This document shows positions 1-17,807 of a stretch of 64,000 nt of DNA, in pieces; position 1 is the first letter of the stretch; every line of letters starts with the position of its first letter. The notes under the pieces were generated by a model. It had not been told where the DNA came from and made no database searches. It saw only the letters and a program-made list of their open reading frames with translations. Source of the stretch: Torymus aiolomorphi (taxonomy: Eukaryota > Arthropoda > Insecta > Hymenoptera > Torymidae); NCBI GenBank assembly GCA_036365515.1, contig CM070873.1, positions 231,111,376-231,175,375 of the forward strand, read 5' to 3'. The position numbers were made by a program, and so were the translations under genes.

Positions 1-6233
<6,233 letters not shown>

Positions 6234-9227
6234 GTACGTGTCGTCGTCCCCTGGCGCCCGCGAGGGACGCAAGTATCGATCCGCCGCACCGCCTGTCGCG
6301 GTCGGCCGGGCGCGATGAGAATGGAATATATATCCTTCTATATCGGAGGAGAGCGCGCGCTCTCTTCTCGTGCCCTTCGTGTATGTATATACACTTACGT
6401 ATATAAGGATATATAAATGGACGACGACGACGACGTGGAGAGCTGCTATGCGGGGGTGGACTGGTTGTTATTCCGGGGATTCTCTCGTGTTCGTTAGCGT
6501 GAGCCTCGGCCAAATGATGTTTACGCTCGATGGGGCTATGCCTCTGAAAGTGTTTTGACGGCTCGATGGACGGATAAGCGCTCGCGGCTCTCCCCCCGAT
6601 GATGATGATGAATGAGGGATTTTTCTCCTTTTTTTCGGCTGAGGTGTGCGCTGGGAGGTCGGAAATGTAAGAGGGTAGGTGGGCTTGAAAGTCGGTCAGG
6701 TCGATATTTGAGCGGAGGAATTGATAAAAAATTCAGCGCTGCTGTATGGTTAAATATTTATTTTTCAAGAGGCGCGGTAGTCTACGATAAGTGGAGAGAG
6801 AGAATTGAACTATATTTTCTCGACGTGTATTTTTAATAAATGAGCTGTAATTTATTTATACAGAAAAATACAGCCGGCAAAAAACATTTAAACAAGAAGG
6901 TAGATAGATGAGGAACCTTTCGTTCTATATTTCATATAAATATATGAAAGGTAATGGCTTTTTGTTCGCGAATCGTGTTTGCTAACAAGCGACTAGCATT
7001 GAATTATTTGTAAGCATCCCTGTAACGATTAAAAGGATTATTGTTTTAAAGGTTTTTTTAATAAGCTTTTGTAGTTTTCCAATCATTTACGTAAAGGCTG
7101 CCACGTTGAAGAGACTTTTTAATAAAGCAACAATTAATACTATGTAAATCGCGTACGCGTAATAATATGAATACATAAATCACTCTTAATTAAAATTTTT
7201 TGCAACCTTGTGATGTTAACTTGTAACACAGTTTGCGTAATAAAGAGCCGAGCTGATTAAAATACGTCATTTTTTTTGCAAAATGGGAAAAAGATTTATG
7301 CCTAATACGTCAAGTTTTGATGAAATTGAGAGTAACATGATTTATATTTTGCCATGAAAAGAAAATGGGACGTAAAACCAAGCAAAAGAATATTCGCCGG
7401 AAGTGAGTGACACACATTTATTACAGAGGCGTTGGAGCGTGAGTGACAATTTTTTTGTGGGTGCTCATTAAAATTTTGTGGGGCAGATATGTCTACAAAT
7501 GCAATAATTCGCTTTTATTACACTTGTTTATTTGCGCGCTGTAAAGCCAGCAAAAAAGTGAGTAGAATTAACAGCTCTTAAAATTGCTGTACACATTTTA
7601 AGTGTTTTATGCCCTTTTCTACCGATAAAAATTACAGCTCCCATTCATCTTTGTAGTTTATAGCTTCTTGATAAGAAGTTCAGTTTGCACGCAGCTACAT
7701 TATATTTCGTCAGTTTTATCAGTGCAAACGTTAATTCGAAATATAATATACGTGATAAAGCATATGATATTACGGAAATATTAAACGAACGTTTTTTGCT
7801 CTCTGTATTAATTAAACGAAATTCCAGTATCACTATTCGTGCATCATTACTGTTCATGAGTCGACAATATGAAATTTAAAGTAATATACAATGCTTATAA
7901 TTATCACATATCAAATTTCCCCGTCTACGCGTAAAAAACTTCACATACAATCACAACGATCATTCAATACCCCAACAAAGTTCTCGAATCGCGCAAAGAA
8001 ATATATATATGTACAACCACGCAACATAATGTTATATCTTCCACAAAAAAAAGAACTCATGCCAATAGCCAAATCAATAGCGTGCCGTAATTACTTCGGC
8101 TCCACGGGTTAATTGAAATAAAAAAACCCTCTGCCGCATCGGCAGAAAGTCAGCGCACGTACGCGGACTCATCGAATGATAATTACACCGCTGGCAGCAT
8201 CTCTCGTACCCACGTATGTACGTCGCGTCGACTGTCTCGGGCTCTCGTATACGTAATTATTATACGTACACGCTTGGCTTTTGATGCTCGCGTGCGCGCG
8301 CAATCACCGCCGCGACTACCCAATATTTATTCCGATCGATTTGCGGCTCCCAGAGCCACAAGCTCGAACGAGAGATACCTACCTCTGCACTTGCGTTCTT
8401 TCTCAAACAATTTTCACGCCCATACGTGTACTATATACTATAATATACCTGCAGGTGCACAAGTGCTCGTAATTCCATTAGCGATAATGGCGTCGCTCCC
8501 TCGCACTACTTTGTTCCGTTCTCTCCCTCTCTCACTCTCTACTTAGACACCTATACTACCGGCAGCAGCACCAGTCGTGTTCTTTTTTTTGTACTTGCGA
8601 GTAAAGCTTTTTTCTACGTGCAGCGCGCGAGAGAGCGCCGTTTTGAATTTCGACGCGCACGGAGAGTTGCCGCTGCTACTGTGCTTCCCAGTATAGTGTG
8701 GCGGTAATGGACCTACTTTCGAGGCGCAGAGATGCCGACACCGCCGCCGCCGACATGCCAATTACGCATTACATGCGAGAAAGGGAGAGACGGGGGAGCA
8801 GGTTGTTTGTTAAAATTACGCCTCGCGAGAATATAAGCGCGCGTGACTCGTGCAAATGCAAAACTCTAGTATAGCCTCGGCGCTGCAGTGCATCGCTGAT
8901 TATTGCTCATTTCGTTCGCTCGTGCCAGGCGAGTGTGAGAATTGTTCCCGGTAGCTCTGGCGTTTTTGTTGTTGCGAGGTGCCTGTATTGGGTATAGATT
9001 GGCTGTGTGCGACGTGGATGAGTGCACGAGTTATAGCTGTGAGGATTTTTATGTCCTTTAAAAGTGGGGTGAAGAAATGTTTACTCTTTGCGATTGTTTT
9101 AGTGCCTTGGCGGTATGTACTTTTTTATTGGCGATGTTATGACGAAACTAGAACAGGTTTGCCGTTTTATTTAAACTAAAATCATCGAAAATTTTTTAAA
9201 GCCACATCTTAATTTTTCTACTTGTAT
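6234..9227. other. Non-coding flank
   Basis: CpG-rich to about 6700, AT-rich to about 8100, then CpG-rich to about 8960 with (CCG)n-like sequence near 8740. No conserved coding frame or RNA gene recognised. Confidence 0.45.
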
Positions 9228-9475
9228 CCCTGGTAGAAATGTTAACCGGAAGCTATAGCTATTTTTCAGCTAAGAATCAACATTACTTGTATTTCATAAT
9301 TATGTATACCAATCCGAAATAAATTATGGCATTTGCACTTCATAAAATATATATTTTAAGTAATAGTATAGAACTTTTAGATGAATTATATTATTTTTGC
9401 ATTATGATTTCTGCTAAAAATGCTTCCATTTAATTAACAAGATAGTTATAAAATATGTTTAATTGTCTGCCAGGG
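9228..9475. mobile_element. Short element with CCCTGGTAGAAAT-type ends
   Basis: Left CCCTGGTAGAAAT and right CTGCCAGGG are inverted matches of about 9-13 bp around 248 bp of AT-rich sequence. The terminal motif is shared with 38332-38890. The short inverted match makes this less certain than the other copy. Confidence 0.4.
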
Positions 9476-9602
9476 ATGCATCACGTAATATTATATAAAA
9501 CGACCAATAACAAAAACGACTTTTTGCAGTAATTTACATCAAAGCAATGCTTTTTAAACCATTTTTTCAATAATTATATTACGTCAAAAAAAAGACTGTG
9601 AC

Positions 9603-9968
9603 AAAATCTTTGTAATTTAATGAAATTTACGGACACCAGACGAACTTTTGTAACAGCATTTATTTAACAATTGCCAACGTTTCGGAAGTTTTATTACTTC
9701 CGTCTTCAGGGCGTAAATATTATGCGACACATTATGTTAGTCTTATGCGAAATACAACAGACTAACATAATGTTATAAAACATAACATAAAACAACAGAC
9801 TAACATAATGTGTCGCATAATATTTAAGCCCTGAAGAGGGAAGTAATAAAACTTCCGAAACGTTGGCAATTGTTAAATAAATGCTGTTACAAAAGTTCGT
9901 CTGGTGTCCGTAAATTTCATTAAATCATATACTACGAACGTTATCAACTACAAAAAAATCTTTGTAAT
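9603..9968. mobile_element. Inverted-arm retroelement-like insertion with 14-bp flanking duplication
   Basis: Two 129-bp arms, 9615-9743 and 9797-9925, are near-perfect reverse complements around a 53-bp centre that itself repeats ACTAACATAATG. The direct repeat AAAATCTTTGTAAT flanks the insertion (9603-9616 and 9955-9968) and is probably a target-site duplication. Each arm, read outward (left on -, right on +), contains CTGAAGA, then GGAAG-loop-CTTCC, then GAAACGTTGGC, which resembles the hammerhead ribozyme core found in Penelope-like retroelements. No reverse transcriptase frame is present. Confidence 0.75.
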
Positions 9969-12900
9969 ATAAATATTTGCCAAAAAGAAACGAATTCTTT
10001 GTGCTCGTATATTTCATATTTTGTATTTCTTTTTTATATCGAACTGTTTAAAATAAAATTCATGAATTGGTATTCAATTACTCTTTTTACAATTATTCGC
10101 GTCGAAATTCATCATTATTTCAGGCGGCCACAGTCCAATTATATTCGATTGCCACTCGTTCCGCCGAAAAATGCACTCAGGCTACACGATCCTGTGCCGC
10201 ACCCTCGCGCTTGAAAGAGTAACATACAATTCATATTTTCGAAAATTTAATTCACGCCGCACAGTCACGAGAGAATATAAGCCTCATCGCCGCACACACG
10301 TTTGCGTGCTCCGGCGGCGATGAAAAATATCGCTCCCCCGACAAATTGCCCCGATATATCACATTAACAATGAACGCACCTCTTAATGGCTCTTGCCAGC
10401 CTGCCCCCAACTTGGCTAATTTTAAACATTTCCTCCTCCTCCCTTCTGAATAGCCTCGACCGCGGTTTTTAAAAACTTGTGAAAATTAATGGCGTCAGAT
10501 TAAATTTCGCCGCCTAACGAAGCTCGTATACATAAACCTTATATACTCCTAAAAAAAAATCTGTCATCGTTACTCTTCGTGTAGCGAACTTTCCCAGCGC
10601 GCATGACTCATCTTCCCTTTCAGCGTCCCGCCGCTCAAAAATGAGCGCGCGTGTAGCAGGCATCAAAGCGTTGGGCCCGCGCGTGCGAAAAATGAATGCG
10701 TGACAACCGGCGCTACTTCTCCGACCAGCAAGGAAAGAAAGAAAGTACAGCACATGTGTGCGGGGGAAGACGAGCTAGCCGACGGCCGAGAGAACGGCCT
10801 GGAATATAGCGCCGCAGCGATAATAGCCGCGGCTTATATATATATACGAGGGGGTAACGGTCTCCCGTCGCAACAACTGCGTGCGTCCGGGGTTGCCGCC
10901 ACCGCCGCGGCTTTTTCGGCGCGTGCAACCCTCCTTATCGATTGACGTAGTAGCCGCCCACCCGCTGCAGGCTCGTTGCCGCTGCCAACGTCTCTCCTCT
11001 CTCCCTAGTTTAGTTCCTTCCTTTTTTCTCTCTTCCCCCTCGTTTCCTTCTTCTTCTTCTTCTTCTCCTACTTCTCCTCTCTCCGCTCTCTGTCTCTCGA
11101 TAAATCTAACTGCTTCGCTCGCTTTTGTCTCCTCCTTTTTTCTTCCGGTGCGCACTCTCGCTCTCTCTCTCTCTCTTTCTCTCCTCCAATAAACTCGTCC
11201 TTCCTGGGCTGCTTCCGTTCGGCGGGCAAGAGGAGAGAGTAGAGAGTGAGAGACCAAAAGGAGCAATCTTTACCTCTAGCGCGGAGGTGACAATTACGTT
11301 TGCCTTTAATATAAATGTCACTAGCGCTGCAATTTGTTATTTTCGCGCTCGCGCGCCGCGACTCCCGGCGCGCGAGGAATTCCCGATTTGCGCGGGCTCC
11401 GTGCTGCACTGCAGCGCTAGGTATAGGTATTACGTGCTCGAAATGAAAGCCGATGAGCCGAAGCGGATCTCTTTTTAATGAATGTTTTTCTTTTTGCGTT
11501 TGTATGAAAGAAAGGAGCACGCGAAGTGCGATTTGTAACTGATATGTTCTTTAGCATCACCGAACGAAATGGGTATAGTTTTTGGAAAAAGAGGTAGGCG
11601 TAATTATAGAAAACAAACAACATGTAACTTTGAAAATCTTCAATGTACTATACCGCTTGTTGATAATCTATTTCACGCTTCGACGACGCGATATCCGTGC
11701 AGGATCCAAAATAATTTTACAGTATCATATATATACACACATAATATCGAATACACATGCATACACATCATCACGAGAAGAAAATATTGCTTCTACCTAC
11801 ATCTACAATATAAAGAGAAGAAATAATTTCCCGAAAATAAACCTCTTACTATCCATCATGCCGTGCGGGCATATATATATATTCACTCTTCGCACCCCAG
11901 CCAGTAAATTTCAACCTACCGAGGCGTCGAATCTCTTCCACTAAAAAAAGGAAAAATACGACTCGATTCGACGAGACAAAAAAGAAGAAAAGTACGACAC
12001 CCTCTCTCCGATATATAGATATAACTTTGCTCTCTCTCTCTCTCCCTCCCAATAGAAAATTCAAGCCAGACGAGGCAGCGGAGAGTGAACGAAATTCTCG
12101 CCTCTCCCTCTATCTCTCTCCTCTCTCCTAACAAACCGCACACACACACACACACACACCTCCATACACGTCGCATCAGACAGTGAGCCCGCGCGCATGT
12201 ATAAGATCGACGCGCCGTCGAACTGTTCGCTCTTACTTTCTTCTTCTTCCTCCCGCAGACGCTATCGTTTTGTCACTTTCTTCCGATGACTCCTTCTCTC
12301 TCCATCTCTCTCCCGCTCGTGTTGCCTCCCTCCTTGTCTCTTCCGACCCCTGCGCGCTGCTGCTGCTACTGCACCCTCCTCTATCCCCCGAGGCTCTACG
12401 GGGGAGCAGCAGCAGCCGCCAGGACTCGCCCTCCTTCTCCCTTATATCAAAAGACGCTCTCTCTCTCTCCCTCCGCCGCCGCCTCTTCTGCGGACCACCC
12501 TAGCGCTGCCGCCGCCGCCACTCGACAGAGAGCTCGCGCCCGCGCCGCCGGCTGCAGCAGCCTCTCGCGTCTCGCTCTCTCTCGAATATTTCACGAGCTA
12601 AACGCTACTGCCGCGCGCCCGTATCGAGCGGCAGAGCAGACGCGGATATCGCGCACAAAGTGCCGTGTTATACGTCAGAGGTGCGGCTATACCCGCTGCA
12701 GTGCTTTCACGTGCGTGTAGTGCTCGTTGTGTGCGTATATATGTGCGCGCGAGGAGATCGTTCTCGGTGATACGTATATACGTCGCGGGGCCATTGTGCG
12801 CGTGCGCGCGAGCGTGATACGTGCTATAGAGGAGAGGTGTATGTGTGTGTATACCTAGTAGGATGTAACGCGCGGTGTGATGGTGCGGTGAGCTGTTGTG

Positions 12901-15900
12901 AGCGGTGAGGTTTTTTCTTACCGCGGAGTCGTTGACGACGACACACTCTACACACATATATATCAAGGCGCTTCGGATGGTTTTTCAAGGTCGCTCTCTG
13001 CTGGCATTGGATATTCTTTGTACTTTGGGACTCTTCGAGGCTTTTTCGGAGCAGTGAAGGTACCATATAATGGGATTACTGCAAAAGAGCGCGGAGGGGG
13101 TTTGAATAGGGATTTGGGGCTTTTTTTAAAGGACCTGTCGCGCGGAATTGATTATGTGGGATGAATTGGGCGGATGAAATGGTTATCGCCGGTGTGTAAT
13201 TTAGGTACCTTGTGAACATCGTAGCTGGCTCATGTGTGTAGTAGTTATTAGGAAAGTGGAATACGATGTTAATTAATTTACATAATTAAAAATTTATATG
13301 GTAAAATTTTACTTTTCTCATTTTCTATTCAATGTTAAAATCACGTAAGAGTAGTATCTTTTAAATTAGAGGTGTCTAAATAAGATATCGGAGACACCGC
13401 AACTTTCTAATATCTTGTTTCAGTGGGTTGTACGTAAGAAAAATTATCTAACTTGAAAAGTATTATATTTACTCTCATTTCAATATATTTGAAATTGCAG
13501 GAATGATTCTCAATATCAATCATTCGCACCATTAGTTACTGCAGTAGTAGCATCTGTCATATTGTATATGTTTGGGAAGGATATAATAATGTCTATAGTA
13601 AGTGATCTATTGCAATGCTGTAATATGCGAATGTCTTACATTTATCAATTTGCACTCTTACTGATATGCGAATGCGTATAGATTACAATAAAATTGCAAA
13701 GTTTACCAAATCAGCACGAAATCACTGATACGCCGAGTCCATCCAGCGTGTGGAAAATACAGTAGAGTACCGCGTTAGGAGAAGAAATATTTTTGCAGCC
13801 CCAATAACTCAGTAATACAACTCGAGTTGGAGTAACTTGGAAAGCTCTTATCTCATAACAACTTCTTATGCCCTTCCGTAAAATATTACGCCGGGTACAG
13901 CTATATTTTCAACGGTAGATTATAAATTCGATGAAACTTTTGATAATGGTTTTCAGAGCGTAATATAATGCCTGGTTCTCATACCGCGCTGTGTTTATTT
14001 TCAATTTTCTGTCCGATAAAATTTTCGCAAAGACGTTGCCGTCTATCACGATTGCAAAACATTCGCCTCTTTCCGTGACCTAATGAATTTAAATGTGGTT
14101 GATGTTACTTTAGTCACGGTTTATTTTTTCATTTTAAATAATTCACAGACAATTTAATTTTATACCAAAAATTATCTCTATTCTGTGCAGACGTAGCACA
14201 CGAAGTTTCCGAGAAATTACTATTACCTTTCTGGATCGCTTGTGTATAGCTATGCAAATTACTAAAAACAAGTTTTTTCTCTAGCCCGTATTTCCGCGGA
14301 TTTTAATTTACAAAATAAGCTGGCAATTGCATCAAAAGTTTCAACGCACTTTTAAAAAACGTTCGCCCGTTAACTTTATTAATTGCATTCTTTCGGAATA
14401 CATTACGCGTCGTTATCCTTTAGAATTGAGAGATTAGAATGTCTTTTATCGGGCTACCGGGTGGCCATTTTTAATCTCGAAACTAATTTTCACTTCCGCC
14501 CAAGTAATTTCCTCATCCCAAAGTGTCTCATCCATCTTTACTAAAGTCGGAGTTGAACTTTAAATCCGATACACGTAATTCGTTTCTCCCTCGGCGCAAA
14601 ATTGATCACTCGCCATTTCTCGCCTCCTCGAGCTATCGCGGGACGAAAATTGATCCTAATAGAGCCATTTTTTCGTCCACCAACGTGCGTCCCATACAAG
14701 ATCGCTCGCCAAGATAATTATTCATCATAAATGTAACGATTTTCCGCGGCGACACGCGTATCTCGGTATTTTTAATTTTCACTCTTTCCCTTTGCGGCTG
14801 TATATACACGTATAGGTATACGCGCGGGTAATAAGCCTCTCAGATATATTAAATTTCTTTCATGGCCTATAGATCAAAGGTATTTTGTTTCAGCGCGCGG
14901 GCGCTACGCGTGTAACGGCACATCGAGAATAATCAATACTCGCGCTCACACTCGCTACTACTCCCACGAGAGATACAATATTTATACACAACGTGTGTAT
15001 ATATATACACGACGGCGGCGGTGGTCCGATTCGCAGGGCTACTACTCTCTTTTACACGCGGAGAAACCGAGAGCCAGTGGTTTTACACTCACCTCTCTCT
15101 CTCTATGTATATAACAACGCGGAAGAGGGGAAAAGCATCAGCAGCACCGCGCCGACGTATGGGTATATACGTCGGAAAACCTCAGCCGTGAAATCGCGCT
15201 CGCAGACGCTCATCCTTTTTTTATCCACACACACGCACGCATGTACGTACACGTATATGTATATATATATACGTATGTGCGGGGTAGGAGCCTACGGCGG
15301 GCGGAGAAGAGCATTATACGCGTTTGCGTCAGGGGCGTTTTTCTCTCGCTCCATTCTCTGCGTGCGCGTGCGGCGCGCGTGTGCGTTAGATAGAGGGAGA
15401 GAGAGAGGCAGCCTTTTCAACGTGCAAGGGGGAAGAGCAGCCAGCGCCTCAGACGCCGGGCGTCCTGCGTTTATATATATGTATGCGTATACGTACGAAC
15501 GCCGGGGACACTTTCGGGTCGTTTTTAAGGCGCCCCTCGCGATTTCTTTCATTCTTCTCTCGCTCCTCCCTTTTTTTCTCGCTTCTATTTAGAGAGAGCG
15601 AACGAGAGAGAAAGAGACAGAGGGAGAGAGACCTGTCGTCTGCAGGCGCGGTTGCCATCCTCTCGCGCGAGAGCGATGATAATTGTACTCGTAGTAGTAA
15701 TGCACTGTACGTGCGTGCGTGGCCATCTGTATAGCGTGCAGACGAGTTCATTAATTTTTAGGGTGTCGCGTATATATACGCGGCTCTCCCGGCGGGTGTG
15801 CGAGCGCCGCGCGCACGATGACACTTTCGCCATATATATATAATATGTACGCGCGTGCGGCGCGGGAAACAATGCTTGTTAGGCCTCGTTACGGAGAGAG

Positions 15901-16337
15901 AGATATGCACTTTCGTTTGTTTGCGAGATGAGTTTTTGCGATATGGACCGTTACCGCGGCCCTTGAACGAGCTGCTTTCCAAGTGTTTTACAACTATTGT
16001 CAGCCGTGGACCTACTTTATTTTCCGATGCGAAAATTTGTGCAAAAACAAACGAGGACTGGTGTGTGTGATTTGCATAACTGATAATTGCCATTTTTAAA
16101 AAGCTCGACTGCCTTTCCGTAATTTGATATAATATAAATTCGTATTTTTACGGATAAATGAACGAACCTTCAACCATTATGATTAATAACGTATAATATT
16201 ATAAATATTATTATTGAAATTTTTGAAGTACATGAAGTACATTAAGACCCACGGGTACTTTGCATTCATAATATAAATGAATAATCAATCATTGTCCTCG
16301 TGCGTATTTTTATAATTTAAACGAGTACTAAATCCTA
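9969..16337. other. Non-coding flank with CpG-rich island at 10.5-13.2 kb
   Basis: The 10500-13200 block is CpG-rich with CT tracts and reaches its highest GC density at about 12180-12900. It is one candidate location for an upstream CadN promoter and untranslated exon, but I can point to no specific core promoter motif. The 13260-14700 stretch is AT-rich, and 14750-15900 is CpG-rich with CGTATA tracts. No coding frame supported. Confidence 0.4.
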
Positions 16338-16550
16338 TTAAGGTGATGCGATACCCACGCTATTACTCAAAATTGGGTTCCCGTTTTTCTCATTCAATTT
16401 TTATTTTTAAGAAAAAAACTCTTTGATACGTTGTAGTTCCTTAGTAAACTTAAAACGTGTCAAAGGGGTTTTTTCAAAAAGTTTAAAATTGAAGGAGAAA
16501 AACGGGAACCCAGAATTGAGTAATAGTGTGGGTATATCACATCACCTTAA
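16338..16550. mobile_element. Palindromic MITE with TTAA ends
   Basis: TTAAGGTGATG...CCCACGCTATTACTCAA...GGGTTCCCGTTTTTCTC forms the left arm and its reverse complement the right arm (GAGAAAAACGGGAACCC...TTGAGTAATAGTGTGGG...CATCACCTTAA), about 95 bp each around a short loop. Both outer ends are TTAA, the target site of piggyBac-type elements. No transposase; the superfamily is inferred only from TTAA. Confidence 0.75.
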
Positions 16551-17763
16551 GAGATTAAATTTGGTACGTTATTATTATTACACGAGTAAAATTTAAAAAA
16601 ATCTCTTGTAAAAACCCCTCCGCATAAATCCATTTTACAAAAAAAAAATATTATTCCACAAATGTCATTTTCACCGCTGAAAGCCTACATTTCTCCACCA
16701 TTACATGAAATGTATATTATATATCTATATCCCTTCCATGTTTCAGCGCTTCTCGCATCACACACATTTTTAGCGTCCTATAACACGTAAAGACAAAGGT
16801 AAAGAGCGATCTGGCACGTGAGAAAAAATTAATGCACCGTCAAACGATAACGCATACATATAATACAGTCGTCGCCCGGTATAAGAGTATATAGCTTCTG
16901 CATCACAGACATCCGCGACTTATATACTTCCGTCGGGGGTCGCGGCTAGCTAGCTTTTACGAGGGCAGTAGTGCACTCGCGTATATATGTATAGCCCGCG
17001 TGCGCACCCGCGATTTATCATAGCTCGCGCTCGCGAAACGGATAGCGTCCCTCGAGGGCCTCCTCCTCGCACAAATCTTCGTTTCACGCCGGGAGAGAGA
17101 GAGATATCTATGTATATGTATATATACGAGGACTGCTCGTCCTCCTCCTTTTTAACGCGGTTGCGTATACGCGTGGGCACAAGTATTACGAGTCACGGTG
17201 CACTGCGCGTGCGAATGCACACACGTGACCGGCGCGCTCGTAACCCCTCATTAGCCCCCTTTTCAGGAGCTACTGGTCCCCCCTGTATCTCTCCATCCCC
17301 TGTAGCTTGTTACCCGAATACATATATATGTATACATATCTACGTGGTTCTCTAGCTACGGTTTCTTTCATCTCCCCGTTGCCGCGTCTTTTTCCGCTGA
17401 GTTTGCGCGCGACTATACGCCGGGCGGTGCGACTACTCCGTTCATTGGCTTGATTGCCTTAATAAGGCGACTTCGCGTCGCGCTGGGAGAGAGAGAGAAA
17501 GGGTTGGCATGTGTCGCGCGCGAGGTGACGGCTGCTTTCGTTAGCCAGCAGGCGGAAAGACAGAAAAGACGACGAGAGAAGGAGAACAAAATAACTTGAT
17601 TTCACACAGCGGCGTGAGTCTCGCGAGCAGCGAGAAAGAGAGAGAGTAAAGTAGATTCGTGTTGTACGTCTAATTGCCGCGCGCGCCCCCCGAAGACGCG
17701 ACTTTTAACGGCGCTTATTAAAACTTTTCGGGAGATCCGCGCGCGATTGAATTTAAATGTCGC

Positions 17764-17807
<44 letters not shown>

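Noticed and set aside
10775..11520. Arg/Glu-rich frames on the - strand and Ser/Leu-rich frames on the + strand
   Set aside because: Produced by CT/GA-rich low-complexity tracts; no conserved features.
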